This document shows positions 9,843 through 18,300 of a DNA stretch of 33,530 nt, piece by piece. A program made the translations under genes and the position numbers. Position 1 is the first letter of the stretch. Each line of letters starts with the position of its first letter. The notes under the pieces are model-generated. The model was not told the origin of the DNA. It saw only the letters and a program-made list of their open reading frames with translations, and did not search any database. Source of the DNA: Chlorogloeopsis fritschii PCC 6912 (lineage in GTDB: Bacteria > Cyanobacteriota > Cyanobacteriia > Cyanobacteriales > Nostocaceae); the NCBI RefSeq assembly GCF_000317285.1, contig NZ_AJLN01000048.1:1-33530 (forward strand), in the 5' to 3' direction.

Positions 9843-10325
9843 GCGAAGGGGTTGGCTCCTGGAGGTGATTACCTCAATCTCTTTATCGAACATACCAACG
9901 ATTTTGGCTCCCACCGCAGTCTTGGCAATCGACACGTATTCGTTCTCGACGATCACGTATTTGGCGAAAAAATTCGCTTCTCGGCTGAGATTCCTGATGA
10001 CTCGCCAGTGAAAGATTATCAAGTTGTTGCAGCTACAGCTTTTCAACTATTCACGCTGGGAATTCCTTGCATTTACTATGGTACAGAACAAGCCTTTGCT
10101 GACCCAGCTCAATCACAGTTCCAGTTTATCCGCGCTGAAGGCTGGAAAGATCCAGGTAATTTTGGCGATCGCTATTTGCGTGAAACGATGTTTAGTGGTG
10201 AACACCCACGGGCAAACTTCAAGGAAGATTTGACCACTCACGTGAAATAAAAGGACACCACGCTGCCAGGTTTTGGAGCCTTTGGTTTAGCGATCAGTCA
10301 CTTTGTAATCATATTTAGAAAATAG
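9843..10325 (+). pseudogene. Remnant of a GH13 alpha-amylase-family glycosidase
   Basis: One frame reads AKGLAPGGDYLNLFIEHTND, then VFGEKIRFS, ATAFQLFTLGIPCIYYGTEQ and FGDRYLRETMF. The GIPCIYYGTEQ segment is a hallmark of the later half of the GH13 catalytic barrel. The frame hits TAA at 10248 and then continues in the same frame as KDTTLPGFGAFG before a TAG at 10323, so coding similarity appears to run across an in-frame stop. The N-terminal catalytic part (nucleophile Asp and acid Glu regions) is absent, and upstream sequence in this frame to about 9768 is not recognisable. It is a decayed fragment of about 150 codons, with no evidence that it is translated. Confidence 0.7.
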
Positions 10326-10383
10326 CCTAGAAATAGCTAAATACAAAATTTCACACCAACTAAGATTCTAAAAAGCAGACAAC

Positions 10384-11433
10384 ATGAAACTCGGACAATG
10401 GCTGGGATTTCTGGCACTGGTGATTTCGCTTTACATCCTTTGGCAAATTCGGCAGCTATTGTTGCTATCATTCACTGCTGTAGTGCTGGCAGTAGCAATT
10501 AATCAACTTGTGCTGCGATTTCAGCAGTCTGGGATCAAGCGGGTTTGGGCTGTATGGTTGAGTTTGGGTATTGTCATAACTCTACTAGTTGGCGTTTTCT
10601 TTTTGATAGTGCCACCATTTATCGAGCAGTTTCGGCAGTTAGTGGCGCTTTTACCAACAGGAATAAATCAGATACAAAGAGGTATTAATTGGTTAGAGGA
10701 GCGCATCCTAGAAAACTATGTGCCAGAGATTCCTGATTTCAATGGGCTAATTGAACAACTCCAGCCTTTGGCTACCAATCTTCTGCAACAGGCGATCGCT
10801 ATTTTCTCTACCTCTGTAACTGCGATTTTAGAATTTCTCTTAGTTATTGTTCTAACTTTGATGTTGCTTGCTAATCCCCAGCCCTACCGCAGAGTTTTTA
10901 TACGCTTCTTTCCTGCCTTTTATCGCCCTAGAGTCGAAGAAATTTTATCTCGTTGTGCAGAGGGTTTAGGGAATTGGACAATCGGTGCTTTGATTGAAAT
11001 GGTATTTATTGGCGTTCTCAGCGGAGTGGGGTTATGGATTTTAGGAGTACCGTTGGTGTTAGCTCATGCAGTTTTAGCAGGATTGCTCAATTTTATTCCT
11101 AATATTGGCCCGACTTTGAGTGTAGTGCTACCAATGGCAATAGGTTTTCTTGATGCCCCTTGGAAAGCTGGGGCAGTTTTAATTTTATATATTGTGATTC
11201 AGAACATTGAAAGTTACTGGCTTACACCAACAGTCATGGCAAAACAGGTGGCGTTATTGCCTGCTGTTACTTTAACAGCACAAATAGTTTTTGTTACTCT
11301 TTTTGGAGCCTTAGGATTATTAATGGCAATACCACTGGCGGTAGTTGCCAAAACCTGGATAGAAGAAGTCTTATTTAAGGATATTTTAGATCAATGGCGG
11401 CAAGTTCCTTCCTCAGTAGAAGGCAGATGGTGA
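10384..11433 (+). CDS. AI-2E family transporter (PF01594-type permease)
   Basis: A 349-aa polytopic inner-membrane protein. Hydrophobic segments are visible at about residues 5-24, 26-45, 58-80, 145-170, 205-235, 240-265 and 270-335. A soluble segment between TM3 and TM4 carries the QIQRGINWLEE-like helix typical of the family. Conserved C-terminal features include LLNFIPNIGP, PMAIGFL and ENYWLTP-like (here ESYWLTP). Members include AI-2 exporters and Na+/H+ antiporters, so the substrate cannot be assigned from sequence. The ATG start fits the hydrophobic N-terminus. The gene ends directly at a cluster of GC-rich repeats, and no partner gene is adjacent. Confidence 0.9.
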   Translation: MKLGQWLGFLALVISLYILWQIRQLLLLSFTAVVLAVAINQLVLRFQQSGIKRVWAVWLSLGIVITLLVGVFFLIVPPFIEQFRQLVALLPTGINQIQRGINWLEERILENYVPEIPDFNGLIEQLQPLATNLLQQAIAIFSTSVTAILEFLLVIVLTLMLLANPQPYRRVFIRFFPAFYRPRVEEILSRCAEGLGNWTIGALIEMVFIGVLSGVGLWILGVPLVLAHAVLAGLLNFIPNIGPTLSVVLPMAIGFLDAPWKAGAVLILYIVIQNIESYWLTPTVMAKQVALLPAVTLTAQIVFVTLFGALGLLMAIPLAVVAKTWIEEVLFKDILDQWRQVPSSVEGRW

Positions 11434-11668
11434 GCCACTGCGGTGGTGAGCCAGCGCGTTGCGGGGGTTCCCCCCGTTGTAGCGACTGCCGTAGACACGA
11501 AGTGGATAAGCGAAAGTAAGGGTTTCCCGGCATAAAGGAGCCAGCGCGTTGGGCGGCTTTGCCGACTTGAAGCGACTGGCGTCAAGTGGCGAACCCGAAG
11601 GGCAGAGGGCAGAAGGAATTAGGACAAGGGGCAAGAACGTGAATCACGATTCTCCCCCTCCTCTGTAT
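11434..11668. repeat. GC-rich REP-like cluster plus CGTGAATCACG hairpin
   Basis: Two related units, at about 11449-11490 and 11540-11582, both start GAGCCAGCGCGTTG and end AGCGACTG(C/G)C with different palindromic centres (GGGGGTTCCCCCC in the first; GGCGGCTTTGCCG in the second). From about 11611 a GA-rich arm, the palindrome CGTGAATCACG (11638-11648) and a CT-rich arm repeat the design seen at 8886-9022. No gene lies between 11434 and 11771. Confidence 0.75.
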
Positions 11669-11771
11669 GTGCGTAATTCTGCAAGGGCTATTTATCTAAT
11701 TGCAACATAAGTGTTTAGAAAATCATCATAATAGCTAAACAAATTAGAGATTAATGAGGTAGAAAAACCTT

Positions 11772-12785
11772 GTGATCGGGAAATTGCAAAACCGCTTCCA
11801 AAATTTTAGAAGCAAAGTAGTTGAGCCTGTCCAACTCCAACAACTAGAAACAGAATTGCTGGCAGAATCAATATTAGATCTACCCTATCTCGTTTTGATT
11901 GTTGGCTCATGTGCGATCGCTACCTTTGGCTTATTAACTAACAGTAGCGCGGTAATTATTGGAGCTATGATTGTTGCACCTTTAATGTTGCCGATTCGGG
12001 CTTTGGCTTTTGGGGCGTTGCAAGGAAATGTGATTTTATTCCGCAAAGGAATCATTGCTGTCGCAGTAGGAACAATCATTGCTATTGCGATCGCCTATAG
12101 TTTGGGGTTGTTTGTCAGTCTGCCCAGGTTTGGCAGTGAAGTGCTGGCACGTTCGGAACCAACCCTATTAGATTTAGGGATTGCAGTCGCGGCTGGCGGT
12201 ATTAGTGGCTATGCTAAAGTGGAGCCGAAAATTTCTGGAAGTTTGGCAGGAACGGCAATTGCTGTTGCCCTGATGCCTCCGATTTGTGTGATTGGTTTGG
12301 GATTGTCGCAGGCAAACTTTTCGCTCAGTATTGGCGCAACTTTACTTTACCTGACAAACCTGCTAGGCATAACTCTTTCCTGTATGCTGACATTTTTGCT
12401 CACAGGTTACGCATCTTTACATCGGGCGCGAAAACCCCTACTTTGGACTATAGCTTTAACGGTTATTCTTGTCATACCTTTAGGCGTGAGCTTTTATAGA
12501 CTGCTTCGGCAAGCACAGCTAGAAACGAGCGTGCGACGAGCATTATTAAGCAAAACTGTCACTTTTCAAAGATTGCAGTTACTTACACTAGAAACCAACT
12601 GGCTAGTTAATCCACCACAAATTCGTCTCAACGTGCGGGCAAGGGAACCTGTAACTCCTTGGCAAGTGCAGTTATTAGAAGAATTTATTGAGCGCGAAAT
12701 GGGACAATCTTTTACTTTAATTTTTGAAGTTGGTGAGGTACAAGAAGTACAGCGAGAAGATGACAAAGGGACAAGGGGAAATTAG
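11772..12785 (+). CDS. DUF389 / TIGR00341 family membrane protein
   Basis: A 337-aa membrane protein of unknown function, recognised by the DUF389 core: GLLTNSSAVIIGAMIVAPLM, RALAFGAL and the GISGYAKVEPKISGSLAGTA stretch, with about six hydrophobic segments between residues 38 and 240. A soluble alpha/beta C-terminal region follows (about 245-330). The start is GTG; no better in-frame start precedes the conserved N-terminal amphipathic helix. Neighbours are on the same strand but separated by repeat-filled spacers of over 300 bp, so no operon is implied. Confidence 0.9.
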   Translation: MIGKLQNRFQNFRSKVVEPVQLQQLETELLAESILDLPYLVLIVGSCAIATFGLLTNSSAVIIGAMIVAPLMLPIRALAFGALQGNVILFRKGIIAVAVGTIIAIAIAYSLGLFVSLPRFGSEVLARSEPTLLDLGIAVAAGGISGYAKVEPKISGSLAGTAIAVALMPPICVIGLGLSQANFSLSIGATLLYLTNLLGITLSCMLTFLLTGYASLHRARKPLLWTIALTVILVIPLGVSFYRLLRQAQLETSVRRALLSKTVTFQRLQLLTLETNWLVNPPQIRLNVRAREPVTPWQVQLLEEFIEREMGQSFTLIFEVGEVQEVQREDDKGTRGN

Positions 12786-12837
12786 AACGAAAAGGAGGAT
12801 TGCTGACATAGAAGTATAAAATTAAGAAACGCAGTAA

Positions 12838-12992
12838 ATTAAAACTCTTACTCTCTGCGTCTACCCTACCCTGCGGGAACGCCTCCGGCGTACGGGAAGC
12901 CCTTCGGGTTCGCCAGTCACCTGCGCTCGTGTTACCCTCCCGCAGTTCTGGACTCACCGCCCTCCGGCGTCTAAGGCGTCTCTGCGTGAGAT
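12838..12992. repeat. REP-like palindrome cluster
   Basis: The GC-rich stretch is built from short palindromic pieces such as CTGCGGGAACGCC, CCTCCGGCG and AGCCCTTCGGGTT, bracketed by CTCTCTGCGTC at about 12850 and GTCTCTGCGTGAG at about 12976. Related pieces occur at 27478-27600, 31488-31590 and within the kinase gene near 21500-21600. The remaining sequence from 12993 to 13101, before the AraC-type gene, shows no recognisable signal. Confidence 0.7.
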
Positions 12993-13101
12993 CAAATTCA
13001 TCCCGCAATATCCAACCCCAAAAGTGATTAACCGGACTTCATACTACTAATGACTACATAAGCGCTCGTTCACTTTCATGGCTTGATTCACCAGAAGCAT
13101 A

Positions 13102-14007
13102 ATGCCAAAACCAAAATCCCTGAGTATCGATTTTTCTAAAGAAAAGGAAGCAGGATATCGGCGCGTTTACTCGCGATCGCCACTTTTAACCAACCTGCCA
13201 ACACTTTGGAATGGATTTTATTTTGCATATGACTGCCAGCCTGCTCATGCAACTCCCGAAATATTTGCCCCACAACACGGAGTTGCTATTTTTACACAAA
13301 TACCAAGAATAATTAACTACGAGCAATCAATTGATGGGCGCTTTTATAGAAAACAAATTCTTCCGGGTGATATTGTTATTACTCCAGCAAACATCAGTAC
13401 TCGTGCCCAGTGGGATACAGCATTCAATATAATTCTTCTTGGTTTTGAACAAGTTGTTTTTAGACGTGCCATTTACGAATCGCTTGATCCCGATCAAGTA
13501 GAATTAGTACCGCACTTTGCTATTTCCGATCCGCTAGTTTACCAAATTGGGCTAGCGCTGAAGGCGATGTTAGAGAAGGATGGGGCAGGAAGCCGTCTGT
13601 ATGCAGAAACGATGGCTAACGCCTTGGCTGTTCATCTTTTGCAAAACTACTCAACGCAAAAACCTACCCTGCGCGATTATCAAGATGGTTTACCTCGGTA
13701 CAAATTACAAATAGTGATTGATTATATTCACACCCATCTAAACGAAGATATAGGTTTAGCAGAACTAGCAGCGTTAGTACAAATGAGTCCACGTTATTTT
13801 CTCAAACTTTTTAAAACATCAACAGGTTTTACCCCCCATCAATTTGTGATTCACACCAGAATTGCCCGTGCCAAGGAATTACTCTTGTTAAGACAAACAA
13901 GCATCGCTGAAATTGCCCAAAAGGTTGGTTTTGCCAATCAAAGTCATCTAAATATGCACTTCAAACGCTTGCTTGGTGTAACGCCCAAACAATTTCAAAA
14001 CAAATAG
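13102..14007 (+). CDS. AraC-family transcriptional regulator
   Basis: A 301-aa DNA-binding regulator. The C-terminal approximately 100 residues are a double helix-turn-helix of the AraC/XylS type: a first helix-turn-helix in EDIGLAELAALVQMSPRYF with LFKTSTGFTPHQFV, and a second in SIAEIAQKVGFANQSHLNMH followed by FKRLLGVTPKQF. The N-terminal approximately 190 residues look like the cupin-type ligand or dimer domain of this class (ILPGDIVITPANISTRAQWD), but the ligand is unknown. It sits upstream of ndhA on the same strand with a 168-bp gap. No target site is apparent, and its regulon cannot be assigned. Confidence 0.9.
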   Translation: MPKPKSLSIDFSKEKEAGYRRVYSRSPLLTNLPTLWNGFYFAYDCQPAHATPEIFAPQHGVAIFTQIPRIINYEQSIDGRFYRKQILPGDIVITPANISTRAQWDTAFNIILLGFEQVVFRRAIYESLDPDQVELVPHFAISDPLVYQIGLALKAMLEKDGAGSRLYAETMANALAVHLLQNYSTQKPTLRDYQDGLPRYKLQIVIDYIHTHLNEDIGLAELAALVQMSPRYFLKLFKTSTGFTPHQFVIHTRIARAKELLLLRQTSIAEIAQKVGFANQSHLNMHFKRLLGVTPKQFQNK

Positions 14008-14175
14008 TAATTACTTACAAAAATCGGAATAACCTGCAAGACATTAGAGTGCCAATTTTGCTTATTTAGAAGAAACATAATTGTGTCTTTTTGTTAATTC
14101 CAACAACTGCAAGGGTTGATAACAGCAGGCACAAAAGTTTCACTAAAAAGTTTAAGCAATTTTGAATTGGCAACT

Positions 14176-15294
14176 ATGAATACAGGAATTGACTTGCAAG
14201 GAAGATTTATCCAATCTCTTTTGGATGTGGGAGTACCACCGGGGATAGCAAAAGCAATTTGGATGCCGCTACCAATGGTGCTGATGATAGTTGGTGCAAC
14301 GGTGGGAGTGCTAATTTGTATATGGCAAGAACGAAAAATTTCTGCTGCCGTACAACAACGGATTGGCCCGGAGTATATAGGGCCACTAGGATTATTGGCA
14401 AGTGTCGCAGATGGTTTAAAGTTAGTCTTTAAAGAAGACGTAGTGCCAGCGAAATCAGATGTTTTGTTGTTTACCCTTGCCCCAGTAATTGTAATACTTC
14501 CAGTATTTCTCTCTTACCTAATTGTGCCATTTGGACAGAATTTGATTATCGGCAACGTAGGTATGGGAGTTTTCTTATGGATAGCTTTATCAAGTATTCA
14601 ACCTATTGGCTTGCTAATGTCTGGCTACGCATCGAATAATAAGTACTCCCTCTTAGGAGGCTTGCGAGCCGCAGCGCAGTCAATCAGTTACGAAATACCT
14701 CTAGCTTTGAGCGTGCTGGCAATAGCAATGATGTCTAACAGTCTCAGCACCGTTGATATTGTCAATCAGCAATCTGGTTACGGTATCCTGGGTTGGAACA
14801 TTTGGCGACAACCAGTCGGTTTTATCATATTTTGGATCGCAGCCCTCGCCGAATGCGAACGATTGCCCTTTGATTTACCGGAAGCCGAAGAGGAACTAGT
14901 AGCAGGTTATCAAACAGAATACTCTGGCATGAGATTTGCTCTGTTTTACATTTCTTCGTATGTTAATTTGGTGCTTTCTGCGTTGTTGATAGCCGTTTTG
15001 TATTTGGGAGGTTGGGATTTTCCCATTCCCGTTAACTTAATCGCACGTGGGTTGGGAATCAGCGAAAACAATTCTGTATTGCAGATTGTCGCTGCGTCAT
15101 TGGGTATCACTATGACATTACTAAAAGCCTATTTCCTGGTATTTCTCGCCATCTTACTACGCTGGACGGTGCCCCGTGTTCGTATCGATCAATTACTAAA
15201 TTTGGGGTGGAAGTTTTTGCTACCTATTGCTTTGGTGAATCTACTAGCAACCGCTGCTTTAAAGTTAGTTTTTCCTTTTGCTTTCGGTGGTTAG
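14176..15294 (+). CDS. ndhA: NAD(P)H-quinone oxidoreductase subunit 1 (NdhA), stand-alone copy
   Basis: NdhA is the membrane subunit of the thylakoid NDH-1 complex that helps form the quinone channel. From ATG 14176 it is 372 aa, the usual cyanobacterial length; an upstream TTG at 14116 would add 20 unrelated residues. Conserved segments include [61 protein letters not shown] and [14 protein letters not shown], with about eight membrane helices. In typical cyanobacteria ndhA leads an ndhA-I-G-E operon. Here the next gene is a convergent kinase only 32 bp away, so this copy is an orphan. All quinone-site motifs look intact, so a functional paralog or a relocated gene is possible. Confidence 0.95.
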   Translation: MNTGIDLQGRFIQSLLDVGVPPGIAKAIWMPLPMVLMIVGATVGVLICIWQERKISAAVQQRIGPEYIGPLGLLASVADGLKLVFKEDVVPAKSDVLLFTLAPVIVILPVFLSYLIVPFGQNLIIGNVGMGVFLWIALSSIQPIGLLMSGYASNNKYSLLGGLRAAAQSISYEIPLALSVLAIAMMSNSLSTVDIVNQQSGYGILGWNIWRQPVGFIIFWIAALAECERLPFDLPEAEEELVAGYQTEYSGMRFALFYISSYVNLVLSALLIAVLYLGGWDFPIPVNLIARGLGISENNSVLQIVAASLGITMTLLKAYFLVFLAILLRWTVPRVRIDQLLNLGWKFLLPIALVNLLATAALKLVFPFAFGG

Positions 15295-15326
15295 CATACG
15301 CATACTTGTGGCAGATTTGATATTAC

Positions 15327-18300
15327 CTATGGCTGCAAGTTTCCAGTCAATTCCAGAATTTCATCAAAGCAGAAACGACGAACTAAATCAGTCATTCCCT
15401 CTGCCAAGACAGAATGAGTTTGGGGAATTTGCTCAACCAGTTGCAGAATGCGATCGCCATCAACTTCCAAAGCCGCTTGCCTCAATTGTGCTAACCATTG
15501 TGCAGACATGATTGCGCTCAACTGAGAAAATTGTATCTCTGGGCTTGCTTGTGGATAATTTTCCTGTGCTTGCATCGCTTCTGGTTGTTGTGCATAAAGA
15601 TAACGTACTCCCAAATGTTGGGCGATTTTTTCAAAAAGTACCTGTTCCCGAAAAGGCTTACGAACTAGATCATCGCAACCAGCAGCCAAAATCGTTGCCT
15701 TTTGTTCCTCAAAAGCACTCGCTGTCAAAGCAATAATCACAGTACGAGCACAAGACGCAAACAGATTTTCTCTTTGCTCCTGTGCTCCTCTGCTCCTGTG
15801 CTCCTCTGCTCCCCCCTTCTCCCTGTCTCGAATTTCTCTAGTTGCTTCATAGCCACTCATCACGGGCATATGCATATCCATAAACACAAGCTGCGGTTGC
15901 CATGTTTGCCATCTTTGTACTGCCTCTTGCCCGTTGATTGCTGCTTCAACTTCAAAACCGACGCTACTAAGAAGTTGCATGATAAAATCACGGTTTTCTT
16001 TGCGGTCATCCACAACTAAAATGCGATAGTTAGGCTGTTCTGGAGCAATTTTGAGCACGCGCCCATTATTGAACTGTGGTGTCACATCCCCAGAGTCAGC
16101 TAAAGTTACTTGCACGCCAAAGCGAAAAGTTGATCCTTGCCCCAAGATACTGCTAACTTCAATGTCGCCTCCCATCAAATTCACAAATTGACGGCTGATT
16201 GTTAATCCTAATCCAGTACCCTCATGGGTTTCGATACCACTCATCGTCTGCACAAATGGCTTAAACAGATTTTTAATTTCTTCTGGTGCAATCCCGCATC
16301 CAGTGTCTTCTACCTCGAAAATTAGGAATTGGGGATTGGGGATTGGGGAGCGAGCCGCCTGCAAAGAGAAGTCACCAGACGCTCCACGTCTAGTGCCGTT
16401 AGTGTTAGCTCCACTCTGCGAGAAGCCGCCCTCTGGGCGTCTATGCGGAGGGAGGCTCTGATCTTCGGAGGGTTCTCGCCGTTGGGTGGTTTGACGTGAT
16501 TGGAAAGAGGGCACAAATATGCGGGGATGCGGGGAAGAATTTTCCCCCACTCTCCCCCAGTCTCCTACTCCCCTTTTCCTCTTCCTAGTTCCTAGTCCCC
16601 AGCCCCTAGCCCCTATTGTTGCCCGCAGCGTTACTCCTCCTGTTTGTGTAAACTTGACAGCATTACCCAAGAGGTTGATCAGAACTTGGCGAAGTTTTCC
16701 TTCGTCTGTATTAATGTATTGGGGTAAGTCGGGGGCAATTTCAAATTCGAGGAACAATTGCTTAGTTTGCGATCGTACCCTGAACATTTCTTGGAGGTTT
16801 TGTAATAATAAATACAAGTCAAATGGTTCAGGATGCAAAATGATGCGCCCAGCTTCTATTTTAGACATTTCCAGCACATCATTAATTAAGTTGAGTAAGT
16901 GTTCTCCACTACGGTTAATAGTAGCTAATGATGCTCTTTGGTTAATGGTAAGGGCGGTGTCTCGCTCCATAAGTTGGGCAAAACCAAGGATGGCATTGAG
17001 CGGCGTGCGGAGTTCGTGGCTCATGTTGGCTAAGAATGCGCTTTTGGCACGGTTAGCAGCTTCGGCGGCATCTTTGGCAACTCGCAGTGCTTCTTCTGCT
17101 TGATGTCTGGCTCTAGCGATCGCTATTAGTTCTCCTACCAAGTTCAAAAAGTTAATGTCTTCCTGGCTCCACTGTTTTGAGAAGTTAACAACATCTCCAC
17201 AAATAAACCCAACCACTTGATGGGAGTGAATCATCGGTACTGCAACGATTGATTGAATCGACTGACTTTCCAGCAGTATTCTCTCTGGTGCATCGGGTGG
17301 TAATTCGCCAACGCAGGAAATCTGAAAAGCACTGTTGTTCATAATTTGAACTAGGCGGGGGAAGATGACCACAGGGCCTCCCCCTGCTAAGTTAGATGAT
17401 GGGAGATTAGTAGCACGCCATTCATGGAAAAGATAAACGCGATTTTGGTCGTTTGAGTGTTCAAAGATACAACAGCGTTCGGTATTGAGAAATTGGGCGA
17501 TCGCCCCAAGCGTAAAATTAATTGCCGTATTTATATCTTGGTCAATAAATTGCCGAGAAATACTGCTGAGTAAACTTTCTGCTTCCGCGCGACGTTCTAA
17601 GGCTTCTTGTGCTTGTTTGCGTTCCAATTCTGCACCAGCGCGGGCAGCAAAAATTCTCAAAATTAGTTCTCTGCCAGGATCGCTTTCCATTGGTTTGACA
17701 TCTATGACTGCAAAATGCCCTAAGATATCCCCAGAGGAATTCATCAAAGGCACTCCTAAATAACTCTCGGCAGAGAGATTAACTAAATCTGCATCGTTCG
17801 GGAAAAGAGATTGTACTCCTTGGGGATAGTAGCATGGCTGCCCCTGTAAGGCATATTCACAAGGAGTGCCTTGCAAATCATATTCAAAGTTTTCCCCCAG
17901 CATCCCATTCCGCCATACAGCCAGAGTCCGAACTTTTGTTTTTGCTGAATTGATAAACTTAGTTACCAGAGCGTAGCGAACTTGCAACACTTCGGCAAGG
18001 TAGCGCACACAACTATTAAAGAATTCATCACCTGTTTTTGCTGCCGTACCTTCAACAATTAAATTTAAAGCAACTTCTCGCCGTTTGCGATCGCTAATAT
18101 CTGTAAATACAGAAACTATGCAAGATTCTTCTAAATTGAGGCGACTTGACAATAGCATCCAAGCAATAGATCCATCAAGGCGACGCACGGGTACTTCAAA
18201 ATCGCGAATTTCGCCGTACTGTTCCAACTCTGCAATCAAGTTTGTTCTATCATCCAAATTGACATAAAATTCTGTTGTGAAATGTTTGCCAATGAGTTCA

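Noticed and set aside
9769-10011. 80-codon plus-strand frame beginning ATG 9769
   Set aside because: Over most of its length it overlaps, in another frame, the segment with clear GH13 similarity; no family is recognisable for it.
16519-17103. 194-codon frame opposite the giant kinase
   Set aside because: Antisense shadow of the HisKA/HATPase region; a matching shadow occurs opposite the paralog, as expected from conserved kinase codons.
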